Shown: one piece after another, positions 1-27,900 of the stretch
Numbering within the stretch: position 1 is the stretch's first letter
Layout of the letters: each line of letters opens with the position of its first letter
Assembly: GCF_029227915.1 (NCBI RefSeq)
Contig: NC_079884.1
Coordinates: 13,266,001-13,330,000 of the forward strand
DNA length: 64,000 nt
Source: Hydractinia symbiolongicarpus
Lineage: Eukaryota; Cnidaria; Hydrozoa; Anthoathecata; Hydractiniidae
Direction of reading: 5' to 3'
The notes under the pieces: model-generated
Seen by the model: only the letters and a program-made list of their open reading frames with translations
Databases searched by the model: none
Told to the model about the DNA's origin: nothing
Program-made: the position numbers and the translations under genes

Positions 1-218
1 TCAAACTGTCATAATAATTTTCAAGTATATATAATAATATATTAGCTATAAAAGTTTAATTTGCAGGTAACTTTGAAACTTAATCATCTTTCCAATCATT
101 TTTTATGTAAATGAAATCACTTAAATGCAGAAATTAAGCCTTTTTTTGAAAACAGTCCTTCTTTTGGATAACTTTAAATTTAAGACAAAGTTTGCTAAAA
201 ACAGAATTTGTATTTTAG

Positions 219-15845
<15,627 letters not shown>

Positions 15846-15869
15846 CTCAGTGAAGACGTTTATGAGGTT

Positions 15870-15875
15870 AATAAA
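15870..15875 (+). terminator. Candidate poly(A) signal of crumbs
   Basis: An AATAAA hexamer lies 25 bases after the crumbs stop codon. Its closeness makes for a very short 3'UTR; further AATAAA-like words occur downstream (for example near 16848), so the real cleavage site may be further on. Confidence 0.35.
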
Positions 15876-17825
15876 AATAGGTGCTTGTGTAATCGTTGCC
15901 GGCATTTGTTTTCCAGAATTGAATATTAATTTTTTTATATCTCTCCAGGATTTGGTAATGTTTATAGAGCAACAGACAGTGCTTATTGTGGTTAACGTTG
16001 GCAAACACTAAAGATGACTTTACATAAAAAAAGCGCGAAAGTTCTTCGTATTTATATTAATTTAATCCTCCATCGTAGAGGATATTGATGATCTTAGATT
16101 ATCTATTGTAAAAAGTATTTAGATTTTTTATATCTGGTGTAATTTTTAGCTTTTGAGGATGTGTTTCTGTGGTCGTGTAGTCTTGTGTTACTTCCCATTT
16201 TTTCCCTTTTGTTTTATTCTAAAAAATAAGCTTTAAAATCTCTTTCATATGAAGCACTTTTCTCACGATTAGAATTTTCCTCTCTGTTTTTTTTTTAAAA
16301 AAGAACCCTCGCTGATCATTTTCCTGAACAAGAATATTTCCCCTCTCTTAAATTGTATTTAAAAACATAATTTTTCTAGACATACATTTGTAATTTTCAA
16401 TACTATTTTTTTATTCAATACGTTTCTGTAAGTATATCACATATAGTTGAGATGGGAATAGTGAAAGCAGGTGCTCAAAGTTAACAAGAATTTTTTAACG
16501 TTACATCTTTTTCATTCAATTCCAACGCAGCTTCTGTTAAATACTTCTTTCATTAGTTCCAGCTCTGCGAGATAATTTTATAAATTTTGTATTTATTTTA
16601 GCATTTTTTTCTTTTTTTCTTTTTGGGATAGATATCGAACGCAGTCGGGCACACTTTTATCCACGTACACCTCGAAAGGGCGGTAAATAATTTTTTTGCA
16701 AAGCCGGTCACATTTCACTCCAGAAATAACCTAGGAATATTTCTTTCTAAAATTTGATTGGTTGATAACAGAAGAACAATTGATGATTGACCAATCAAAT
16801 TGCCGCCTTATTTTCTGTTTGTTTAATTTTGGCGCTCCACCGTCAAAATAAAATATTTGTCCATAAATAATCCCCCGTCAAAAAAAGAAAAGAAAAAACC
16901 ACAGTATTATAATTTTTTCTTGTTTAAATCGAATCTACCGCACACAAAGTTTTTAAAAATATTAAATATGCTTTCCATTATATTCTGGTGGTAGTGTCTT
17001 ACATTCAATGACTAATTGAATAGTTTTTATTTTTTATGTTTTTTTTGTTTAGTAGAAAATACAATAATAAGAATATGTAGAAACGGAATCAATATTGCAT
17101 GTCTGTTAAATCTTGTTATACGTTGATCTTCCCTCCAGACTTTTTAATAATTAGTTTTATGATAGAAATACATTTTTATCTTGTAATGGTGACTAAAATG
17201 CAGACCCTTTAAGACTAAACATTTATTTAGTGTAGGCCAGTTCTATTCAAAGGCATGTTTATTTGTCAATGGGTTTTAAGTCTTCTTTCATTCGTCTTGG
17301 ATGTAGCTACCCAGGGTTACTTCTGTGTCTGAATGCTAAAGTCCTTGAAATATGGCAAAAATAAAGAAAAAGAACGAAAAAAACTTGAATGGTAGTCTTT
17401 CTGAAGTCAAACTTGGCTCCTGAAGGGTGTCTTTTTTTAAGAACAAGGTGTTGGGAATGGCTGAAAAATAAGAACAAAATAGAAACAATTTCTTCCTAAA
17501 CAACGAAATTACATTAGAAAAATACATGTTTTTAAAGTTTTGATAAAAATATGCTAATTAATGCATGACATCATGATTAGAAAAACGACGTGCTGTTTTA
17601 AGAGTTTATGAAGGTGTGTGGGTTGTTTCTGAGCGATGATATCATAATTACGCATAACGAGCTAAACTTTCAACTCTCCCAAACCAAGATTTTTGAAAAA
17701 AATAAAAAGATTTATAGACAACTCGTTGATCAAAACATTTTTTATCGGTTGCCGTTAACTGGCGTTATGAATGTGTGAACAGAACACATTTTCTGTATAG
17801 CCTCACATTGAGTTGAATAAAGGTA
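15876..17825. other. Intergenic or 3'UTR stretch after crumbs
   Basis: AT-rich DNA without a convincing exon. The only structure noted is an imperfect inverted repeat around 16753-16803 (TTTGATTGGTTGAT ... ATTGACCAATCAAAT), whose arms could form a short hairpin. Confidence 0.5.
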
Positions 17826-18323
17826 GCGTTGATACTCGCTTCTGATTGGCTGATTCATGAAAATCGGAACATAACATCTGGCAGCTTGTTTTTTGCAAGC
17901 AGCTACCTCGCGTTTGTGTTCGAGGATGAAAATAGTTCGAAAATATGGGTGCATCATTCGGTCACAAGAATAAATATATCAGTGTTTCCGCCGTACCGAC
18001 AGAAAAACATCGTCATGTGGTAAGTACTGCTGCTCTGTCATTTGCGAGCGACGTTCATAGATGTGTCGGCGTGGAAACGAGCAGTAAACAAAGAGTGTAA
18101 CATCTTGTTTTTTCATCTAACGTTAAATGTGAGATCATGTTTTGTGTAGATCAGGGTAATAATCAACCTAATTTTCTAGACCTCTGCATTTTTATATCAA
18201 GGCGTTGACGAGCAGAGGCCTAGAAAGGAGGTCGAGTAATAACATCTAAATGTGGAAAGTGTCTCCACACTAAGCAGTCTAACCCGAAATAGCGCTATTT
18301 CTAGATTCGTTTGCCTTAAGAGA

Positions 18324-18646
18324 CGATTTCTTAACCGTATATTCTTATTTCACTTTACATTTTTTGAATGAACGATAGTGCCTTACATGGGGCATCTACG
18401 ACTTACAAAGGATCATAGTCAGTGTTTCTAATGCAAGAATTTTTTAACTTCATGTTCAACGGACTTGACTTGGGCATTAGTTTTTTTGGTTTAATCTAAA
18501 ATCTAGAAATGTGCTAATTTATTGCTGACGTGAGCGATTTCTTAACCGTATATTCTTATTTCACTTTCAAGTTTTTTGAATAAACGATAATGCCTTACAT
18601 GGGGCATCTACGTCTTACGAAGAAACATAGTCAGTGTTTCTAATGC
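18324..18646. repeat. Direct repeat, two copies of about 111 bases at 211-base period
   Basis: Copies at 18324-18434 and 18535-18646 share CGATTTCTTAACCGTATATT, then TTACATGGGGCATCTACG and TAGTCAGTGTTTCTAATGC. The spacer between them (about 18445-18533) is repeated again at about 20895-20963. The unit is therefore dispersed and probably part of a mobile element. Confidence 0.7.
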
Positions 18647-18709
18647 GCAGTGTAATGTCTTAAACAGTGTATTTATGTCTTCGTGGTATGTTAGTGTCTT
18701 TAGAGGATT

Positions 18710-18865
18710 CTATGTATGTTAATGTCTTACATGGCACATTAACGCCTTACATGGAAATTTTAACAATATTTGATATACTTTGATGTTTTACACAATGTAT
18801 TACATGGTATACAAACGTCTTACATGGTCTACAAACGTCTCACAAAGTCTACAAACGTCTATATG
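18710..18865. repeat. Short tandem repeats with the word ACGTCTTACATGG
   Basis: Units of about 20 bases (variants of CAAACGTCTTACATGGTCTA) recur several times. They resemble the TTACATGG core of the preceding 111-base direct repeat, so the two may belong to one element. Confidence 0.5.
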
Positions 18866-19655
18866 TTTTTATGTAGTATGTTATTTTGTTTTTTACAGTA
18901 GTGACGTAATGTTTTTATCCACAAACATGGTTATGTCGTGTTTTGTGATGTGCCCGGGTACGTGTTTATTGTTTATATGTCGTTTTATTGTACGCCGTCT
19001 TCAAGGTAAGTGTGTTAATTTTAACTGTCACTGGATGTAAAATTTCCATACAATCTACAGTCACTGTATATGTTTCCTGTATTTTAATAACCAATGGCTT
19101 AATTAGCAGCAGTTGAATTATTATCAGTACCAATTTCTTTGCTTCTTGCTTGAGGTCAGTCAGTCAGTAATAAATTTATTGGGATATATTATTCTCCAGG
19201 TCATATGTAAGTTCAATACGTTTAGGAAAGATAAAATCTGAAAGGATAAAAATTGAATTGAATTTGTGTAACTCATTGAAAGTGGACCATTAGATTTTAA
19301 TACAGACCTACAATAAGGCAATTACAATCCGAAGCAAAAAAACAATTTTTTTTTTGTTTTTTGAGAAATTAAAAAAATTCACAAACTCGTGTTGATGAGT
19401 TATTTGTAAAATTATTTTGTCGTCTGATTTATAGGAAACCACATAATTAGGCTAGAATAACATTTGAGGCTGGCACACAAATCAAGAATCACGAGGGTTA
19501 AAATTAAGAATCTCAATTGTCGGAAAACGGTGTCATAAAAGTACACCATTTTCCACGTGTTCAATAAAAAGATTATTTGGTTAAGTTTTTGCTAACCCTT
19601 CAACACCGATTTATTGTGTAATTGTGGCGAACTATAAAATAGTGACATTTCCAAA

Positions 19656-19723
19656 CTCGTTCCCAGGGCTTCTTTTCGCTTTTGCTGGCTATATGATAGC
19701 GAAAAAGAAGACTTGGGGACGAG
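19656..19723. repeat. Short hairpin (MITE-like) element with CTCGTYCCCARG ends
   Basis: The left arm from 19656 (CTCGTTCCCAGGGCTTCTTT) is nearly the reverse complement of the right arm ending at 19723 (GAAGACTTGGGGACGAG), with a loop of about 18 bases. A further CTCGTCCCCAGAG occurs near 19881. The apparent reading frames here are by-products of the repeat. Confidence 0.6.
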
Positions 19724-20228
19724 ATTGTGACATTTTAACTGCTTTTGGATATGACACAGAAAAGAAAAACAAGAAAAAGAGTTCAAGAGAAAAAAATAAA
19801 ATAACGAAACCCTTTTTCTCCGCTACAACTTTTTTACTGATTCGACCAAATTTTTTCCTCAAACTACCTTTAAGTCATTCTCGTCCCCAGAGCTCTTTGG
19901 GGAAGAGAAGGCCTTCAAGCAAGAAATCTCAATTAATGCCATTTTTACCCAATCGCCTTCGAAATTTTCATTGAATTAATACACCTAAAATAAACAACGT
20001 TTACAAATTTATATTGGAATTATAAAGTTTCTCCTAATTTTCTTTTTTCGTTTCTTTTGAGTTAAAAGAAGGTACGAAATAGGTTTCTATTTTTTATTTT
20101 TATGACTTACATCTTAAACACATCAAACGATTTTATTTTCGACCATAATCGACAATTACGAGTTTTTTCGCGCCAGTTTGATCTTACTAATACACGGATT
20201 AAATTTTATACCACTGCCTTTATTTTAG

Positions 20229-21092
20229 AAAACACCGGCCGTTAAATCTCCCGAGTATAGATTTGGTACGTTTGTCGGTACATGTGAAAACATGCAGCAC
20301 GAAAAAGTGGAGATCGAGAGCCGACTTAGAACCGATTTGCAAAAATGGCGACGAAATGGTTTAGAAGAGGAGGACAAAAGAGAAGTTTACGGATTATTAA
20401 AACGATTTCGACAAATACAAGAGCAGCAGACATTGTTGTTACACAAAGAAAAAATGAGACTTCAGGACATGACCTCACAACAATCTGAAAACGGCAATAC
20501 TAGTCGAAGATTACGGAACCGGTTGAAGTATTTTACTCGTTTAAATAAACAACACGAAGATATGATTTCAAAAGTTCGTGAAAGTTCGATTGGATGTCGA
20601 TGGGTAAAACAAGAAGGTGAAGTCAAAAGTAGGTGAGTTGCTAATTAGGTAGAGAGAGAAAAATAGAAATCCAGAAGAAGAAAAATCAGGATTACTCTTA
20701 ATTTAAAAATTGTGTTCTTTTTACCCCAGTAAAAAAGTAAAATACTTTGGGCAAAGAAGGCAATATTGATGAAAAGTAACTTCAGCAAACACAATGAAAT
20801 TGGACAGCCCAATCAAAATTCTTACAACCTTGCCCTAATCCTCTCACAGGTACATTAAAAAGCTATCGTTTCTGGGAACAAGGTTCAGAATTTCTGAACT
20901 TCTTAATGTTCAAAAAATTTGTTTTAATCTAAACTCTTAAAATGTGCTAATTTATTGCTGACGTAAGCACAACCATTACCCCTGAATTTTGTGTTTTCGT
21001 GGACCCCAACGTAGATTATTTCATTTCAACTACGCACTCATTGTTTTAGGCAACGTGTTGAAACCAAAGTGGACATTGGCGACATGATATAA
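20229..21092 (+). CDS. Small coiled-coil protein gene, function unknown, 3' end ambiguous
   Basis: The main exon 20229-20632 sits between TTTATTTTAG and AG|GTGAGT and is open throughout. The first ATG is 20292, so the protein starts MQHEKVEIESRL and is strongly charged and helical (Glu/Lys/Arg/Gln-rich, coiled-coil-like). Splicing to 21050 (TTGTTTTAG) adds RQRVETKVDIGDMI and a stop at 21090-21092, giving about 127 residues. An alternative acceptor at 21103 would continue in frame into 21104-21256 or 21277 and possibly 21570-21668. No family was recognised. Upstream donor-like sites after 18018 and 19005 could belong to 5'UTR exons, or the acceptor at 20228 could receive a spliced leader. That something is translated from the 20229 exon seems likely; the full model is not settled. 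Confidence 0.5.
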
Positions 21093-21103
21093 ATTGCCGA
21101 ACA

Positions 21104-21277
21104 GATTTTTACTGCTATTAACTGGTGAGGTATGTTCACGAAAGACACAAGCTATCCGGAGGTTTTATGAACGTTTAGCTGAAAGAACTTTATCTTTATT
21201 AGAAGACAAAAGTAACGGGATATCTACAAGATCAGTAATTAATAACATTTTGCCTCACGTGAGCAAATTATTCTCAT
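21104..21277 (+). CDS. Possible alternative 3' exon of the coiled-coil gene
   Basis: Open and coding-like (RRFYERLAERTLSLLEDK, then NNILPHVSKLF). It is in phase with the 20229-20632 exon if the acceptor after CCGAACAG (21103) is used. A donor-like CAC|GTGAGC at 21257 and an acceptor ACAGACAG before 21570 would link it to an ending SNLSQKVKSKLREDD...YN (stop at about 21666-21668). Just upstream, the frame of the other ending reads IAEQIFTAINW after a TAA. See the finding on this region. Confidence 0.3.
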
Positions 21278-21679
21278 GATTAGTCTCTTAAACGCACCGA
21301 TTAAACCATATTATATTTTTTTCATTAATCTGAGGTTTGATGACGTCAGAAGGAGTAAGACTAACGAATCAGATTCGGCGAGATGTCGAGGTTTTCCTTA
21401 AGCCACAGTGCTCATTAGCGTAATTTAATTTAATGGTTTACGACACAAGATCATTATGACACCATTAAAACTCTTGCAGTGCTGTTTCATTAAACGACGT
21501 CATTTTAACGACGTCATTTTAACGACGACGCCATGCTGTAATCAAAATGTTAACGGACCCAACAGACAGCAAAATCCGTTTCGCGTATTCAAGACAAGTA
21601 ACTTATCACAAAAAGTTAAAAGTAAGCTACGCGAAGACGATTGCAATTCATATTTAGTGTATAATTAATACAATATAAA

Positions 21680-21685
21680 AATAAA
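21680..21685 (+). terminator. Candidate poly(A) signal of the coiled-coil gene
   Basis: An AATAAA lies shortly after the last possible coding exon. The convergent ORP gene has an AATAAA on the other strand about 210 bases further, so this is the likely tail-to-tail gene boundary. Confidence 0.35.
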
Positions 21686-21893
21686 ATATAAATCTATAAA
21701 AATCTACTTTTGGTAACGCTGTGACGTAGTTTTCTATATCCATGTTTTTAACAATACCTTGCTGACTTTGACTCGATGTGCTAGATTCGACTTATAGAAT
21801 CTTGTTTTTTTATGCATTATCTCTCTTCTTTATCCAGCTGTATCCGAAACGTGAAAAGCCGCCGGGTTTTCTCCACATAATTATCCCCACGTT

Positions 21894-21899
21894 TTTATT
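21894..21899 (-). terminator. Candidate poly(A) signal of the ORP10/11-class gene
   Basis: AATAAA on the minus strand, 20 bases beyond the stop codon at 21919-21921. Confidence 0.4.
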
Positions 21900-21918
21900 A
21901 CATAAATGTGATATCATA

Positions 21919-24900
21919 TTAAGTTGATGAAGCGGAACGCGATTTTTTTCTTCTTGCAACGAGTGCCAGGTTAGGATTAAGTAACCACGAGTCAGAATGT
22001 TTTTGAAACAGCTGAAATGAAGACAGATTATACTTTTGAACAGCGTATTCAAATGTGTGAAGTCCTACTTCTCTAGTTTTAACTTGTTTTGATTCGTCTA
22101 ACTACAATCCCTCTCTAAAGATATCGAGACTTAATTTTAAATGTACCTTATTTCTAACAGATTTTGCACTTTGAACTATTTAATGTTTAAATACCCAGGG
22201 CTCTTAGGTTTAAACCAAACACTAAAATTGTTGCTAACTTCAGCATTACCTTTTTTCCTGAATTTCCAAGTCCCTACGATTTTTAGCGTAAATTTTACAT
22301 TTTTGACGAGCTTTTTGCCAACTTTAACAAGTAAAAAGGTAAAGAAATCCTGAAAAGAGTTTCCATTTGTCTTAAGTATAAACCGCAAACAAGTAAACAC
22401 AAACCCTGGGTTTCCATTCAGTTCCACACGTAGAGCGTTCTTGTGCTTCATTGCGTTGTCTTTGTTCCAACTAGAAAGAAGTAAAAACAATTTTGCATGT
22501 ATAGCCTGGAAGACTTTAAGCAGAAAGCAAAAAGAAATATTTTGCTGAAAATTACCTTGTGTTTTGCCTCTGTAGCCTTTTCCAATTTTGAAGCTTTTAA
22601 TGATTCCGTTACATTATGCCATAGTCTAAAATGCATATATTCTTAACTACAAGTCTATAAAAAGTTAAGCTGAAGGATGGACAGAAAAAAGCATGGATAC
22701 ATAAAACACATATGACCCGTGTTGGGAATAATGTCTAATTTCCTAAACTGCGAAAAAAGTATATAAAAGTATGTATGGTGTAAAAGCCATGTAAATTTTC
22801 TATCGAGCAGCGTTATTTTCGTCACAAAATAATAAACTGGAAAGACGTAAAAAAATATCAAAACTTTTCGATTTGCAAACTCTTAAGCCTAAAAAGTACA
22901 TTGATTTTTATTGATTTTTGGTCCAAAATGCAGTTGACAAAGACGTTGTCATCAATTTTTGAAGAGCTTTGTAAACAGGCATAGCTTGCAATGGATACAA
23001 TAATGCATTGTATTTTTATACCAAAGATACCAGATAGATTTTTTGAGATATTTATACCTCACAAGGCTAATTTTTAATTTTATAATTTTAGAAAACGGCT
23101 TACTTTCGGGATTCGTGTTCGGATTGCATTTGAAGAGGTCGTACTCGTTTCGGCGAGACTTTCAATTTACTCACATCAATACTCTTCTTCCTATCCTACA
23201 AAGATTTGAAAGCATCATTCACTGTGTACATACACAAAGAAGAAATTACAAAATGGCGGCGCAAGAGCTTTGTTTTCATTTAGTTTAACAAACCAACTAA
23301 AAGAATACTTTTCTGCATTACGAAAATCAACCCGCAAATCCACACCTCATTGAAGAAGTTACTTTATTGATCACTTACTGGTTGATTTTCAAAATCCAAA
23401 TGCATCACTCCGTCCCAAAATCCATCTCCACGACATATAATAGGACTAGCCTCATTTTCATGTAAAGAGTTCCTAAAAAACAATAACAAAAAAAACAGTT
23501 GTAAATACTCGGTAGAAAGTTAAAATACATTTCTTATCAAGAGGAAAAAACGGGGCAAAGCTTCCGATTTCCCCCCTTAATAATTTTTTCCGACTAACTT
23601 GAACCCGATTGAAAATCTTCTGGGAACTTTACAACAGGTCTATTTTTTGGAAAGTTTCAATTTGGTTCCTATGTCAATCGACTAGTTTTCAATGAAATAA
23701 GGCACTTTGATGATTACAAGAGAGAAAAAAAAATATAAGTTGAAAAAAAGTAATTTTCTTTACCCTAGACCCAACTTAAGGGGAATATGTTAGTAACTAA
23801 CATTTTCCCCGACTAACCTAAAGCCCAGTTTTCACCTCGGCTAGTCAGTTTTTCAGGTAAAATCAGGATAACAAACAAAAATCGTACTTTAATTCACACG
23901 TGACACGATTGGGCTTTCCACCATAGAAAGGCTGAAAATAAAGAATAAAAAAATAACGAAATAACTTTAAAAAACATTAACGAAACTACATGTCGAGTCT
24001 TGGTAACTCGGAATGTGGTAAAATATTTGAGTACCGAAATTTTCGAAACAGACAAACTTGGACCACTATACAGCTTTTTGTCGTAGGTTCTTTGCTAACT
24101 CGTTCTCAACAACCTTCCTGATTTTGTTCTAAACTATTTCCTTCCTTTAATTTGCTTTTTGAGAAAAATTACCAAAAATTACCAAATAATCGAGTTATAT
24201 GGGTTTCGAGTAAATAAGTATTTTTTTGATTAGGAACTTTATTAAAGGCTCAATGCACTACTATAATTTTTTTCAGGGATACTGCAACAGGAAGAAAAAT
24301 TATGAACGGAAATGTTTCGTAAATCGTCACTCCTCACAGTAGGACGTGTTTCAGCATATCATTTACCTTTGTGTGGAAAGTAAGGGTGGCGTTATAGCCT
24401 GTTTGTGGACATTTTATAAATGTTCGCCCGCCTAATTCTATCCATGGAACAGTTAGAATCGATCTAAAAAGGGGAAAAGAAGTGAGTTAAGAAACTACAA
24501 CGACAATAATAACACAACAATGATAATAACACCGACAATAATAACACCGACAATAATAACACCGACAATAACAACACCGACAATAACAACACCGACAATA
24601 ACAACACCGACACTAACAATTACGACAATGATAACACTCATTCACAACCATACGGGAACACAGAATTGTCGAATAAATCACATATTCAAATAAATCTATA
24701 ACACGCACCTGCAGTAAGCATTTGGAAAGGTGAAGATATAGTCTTCGTTTAACTCAGGTAAGTGGATGACACCTATCAAAGAATTACCATGATACATTAC
24801 CATCTACGTTTCTCACAATGAAATGGTAGATTTGTCACAGTTCTAAAATTTTGTGAATGTTATGGTTGGCTATCAAGCAACAAGTAAATTGGACATACAA

Positions 24901-27900
24901 TTTGATTTTAAGGTGAGATGAAATCTTTGAAAAAAATCCTGAAAACATAAAACCTTAAATGGCAAAAAAACAAACAAAAAAATTAAGAAATTAAAGACAT
25001 TTACCTTCGCCAACATTCACCACGCCAATAGACATACCATAAAACTTTGACTTCGTCCATATATGAGCATTCAAAGAAATTTTGCTTGATGGGCATTCGG
25101 CGTAGAAAGCGGAGACTAAAATACGCAAAATATAAAAGAAAAACTAGAAGTTAAATAAATAAGAAAATTATACATAAGTGATTAAATATAAAATCAAATT
25201 GAATGAAATAGAATGCTATTCCCTAGTATCACATCATCTGTTACAATTGATGTGCTAAGTCAATCTGTTTAGGCGAATCAGCCTGATAAGATGTCTCAAC
25301 AACATGGCTTCCAACAACCGAGGTTGACTCAGTATCTGAGCTTTCGCATAACTCCATAAAAGCATATTAAGAACAAAAACATAACTTTTTCCATAAGCAT
25401 AACAAATTTTATGGAAGAAAAGTAATTTTTAAAAATATGCCAATCCGCTCCTGGTGTAGTTGTGTCTAAAAGTTACGATCTCTTTTGCAAAGAAAATGGG
25501 TTATCGGTGAGTCAACCCAGCTTATGCTATCACCCCTTAAAACAGCACTTAGAAAATTAACAGGCGATAGACATAAACGTACTTGGTGGATGGTGGGAAA
25601 CTTGCTCAGCAACAAAGTAAGTCCGGTGAGAACTGTCGGTTGATCGAGGCGAATCGCAGCTGCTGCTGCTGCTGCTGTCTCGATGTAACAAACTCTCGTC
25701 AGGCTGACTATCGAAGGAGCAATGAAAATGTTCCCCAAGAATTGGGTTGTACGGTTTCTTAGCAACACCCGACTAAAATAAGTAAAAAATGAAAAGGTAC
25801 GTTTAGTAATTAATTTTTAATTATTTTTTTCTACTTCAAATATTTCAGTTCCTTTACCTTTCTACCAATGTGAAAAGAAGTTAAATAGAACTCCAATACA
25901 GCCAACATTCGATCTTCTGGAGTTTTTTCATTTGATATTCTATAATGATACAAATGATTTTATCAGGTTTTGTTACAATATTATCTTGAGAAATCAAGTG
26001 CTATTCAAAGGAAAGACAGCTTCTTACCTTACAAACAAGTCTGAATGTGCCATAAAATCTGCGTACATTTCTAATAAAGATCTTTTCTCCAACACAAACG
26101 TCGGCAGCACAATCTAGCAAAAGGACAATTATAATCACTTCTGTTTTCGCAGGAAAATTAACTCGTAAACTAGTGTCTCAATTGAAAGCATTAAGAAACC
26201 AAGCAGAAAAATAATTAGTCTTAGTAAATCATACACCGTTCACACTGCTAACCGTTTTAATAATAAAACTTTTCCTCAAATCATACACCAATTACAGTCA
26301 AAGAACTAGACGTGCAATGATAGACGTCCTGGCTATATTTATAAAAAAATTCCTTGTGTTTGTACATGTTGCAAAAAAAAAGGTTTTTCAGGTTTTCCTG
26401 TTGCAGTTGCTAAATACATTGTGATATGTAACTAGGGTGCTATGTTATAATTCAAAACGTTTTTTTGCTTCAAGATGAGCAGTATTCACTACAGACTATC
26501 ACAGGGTTGACACTTCTATTATAAGCGAGGTTTGAGGAGATTTAAGGACTTTTGATGAGAATTTTAATAATTTTTTTATTGAACACATTTGGATTTATGG
26601 CTATATGGAAAAAATTTAATTTCATATTTATATTATCTTATAGAAAACTTAAATTCCTTTCATGCCCAATAAATAATTTTGGAAAAAAACCTCAAAACGT
26701 TTTAGAAATAATGGATATACTGAAATGAAACCGAGACGCGATTCTTAGTCTGACTCACTCTTGTTAAATCCATTCCTAACTTTAACTGCGACAACAGATG
26801 AAGTACAACACTCTTGTGTGCCTCCATATCTTCTAATTTTTCATCAGCATCCCGTATTTGATCAGCTTCCTCGTAATCTGCATACTGAGCTACGTTCAAA
26901 TAATCTAAGAGAAAGAACATAATTATCTTTACGACACAAATCTGAAAGCAACGAAAACTATTTCTTTTTAGTTCATTTACATGTGAAATATGGTCTGATA
27001 CAAAGTTTTTTTTTAACACAAAATACAACTTTATGCCATTTCAAAATATATTTTATATATTGCTTATGGTTTGAAGGGATGCAGGTGTTTTTTTAGATGA
27101 TATCAGATATCATCATGGTATTTTAGAATGAGTACAAAAGGTCAGAAGCATAAACAAAAAGTGTAATACACACCATTAAATTAAATTAAATTAAAAAACC
27201 CTGCATAGTAATATACATTTTAATATACAAGAACAAATCATTGTACCTTCTAAAGATGCTGACAGATCAACTGTAGATTCAGAACTTTCAATACTTTCAG
27301 TAGAATCACTACGATCAAGTCTTGTATTGCTATGATAAAAAAAGCGAGATGACAACAGAAAGATGAACAGATGAATGAATAAATAAATAAATAATAAATG
27401 GCAGTATTAAACAATAACAAACTCACTGTGGCTCAAACCATTCTATTTTAGCACCTACGAAAGGAAAGATATGGATCAGTTAAGATATATATACATATGT
27501 GAAAACCTAATCACTCTATCATCTTCAATGACATTATTTCCGTTACAACAGTAAAAAGTAATAGTTAAGGTAAAAGTCCACTTCGTACCAAGTGGCACAA
27601 TGTCCACTGAAAACAGAAATATGTGCATAAACTCAAAATGACAGCGATTCAAGTGATTGGTTGATAATATGAAATTACGTCATTATACACTGCAGCATTT
27701 ACAATACTCGTAAAGGTAAAAACCTTGACTTTCAAAACGATCAGTGCATGCAAAAGTGCTCTTAAATATTGTGCAATATTGAGCACTTTAGTGCTCCTTA
27801 AACCAACATGCCAAAAGATTAAAATAGACTTTCGCATTTAAAAAAGGCAAGTCATAGTTAGGTTTAAATTTTTTTCATTTTAAAAATAAATTAACAATCT

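Noticed and set aside
17829-18023. 64-residue plus-strand frame ending at a good GTAAGT donor
   Set aside because: Could be a 5'UTR exon of the coiled-coil gene, but no in-frame continuation into 20229 exists and the minus strand is open too.
19624-19974. 116-residue plus-strand frame
   Set aside because: It runs through the CTCGTYCCC hairpin element and lysine-rich low-complexity sequence; no splice or family support.
22141-22353. Alternative final ORP exon after TTTTCAG near 22358
   Set aside because: It is in phase but unlike ORP C-termini; the exon 22011-21919 gives the expected aromatic/DSW motif and a short basic end.
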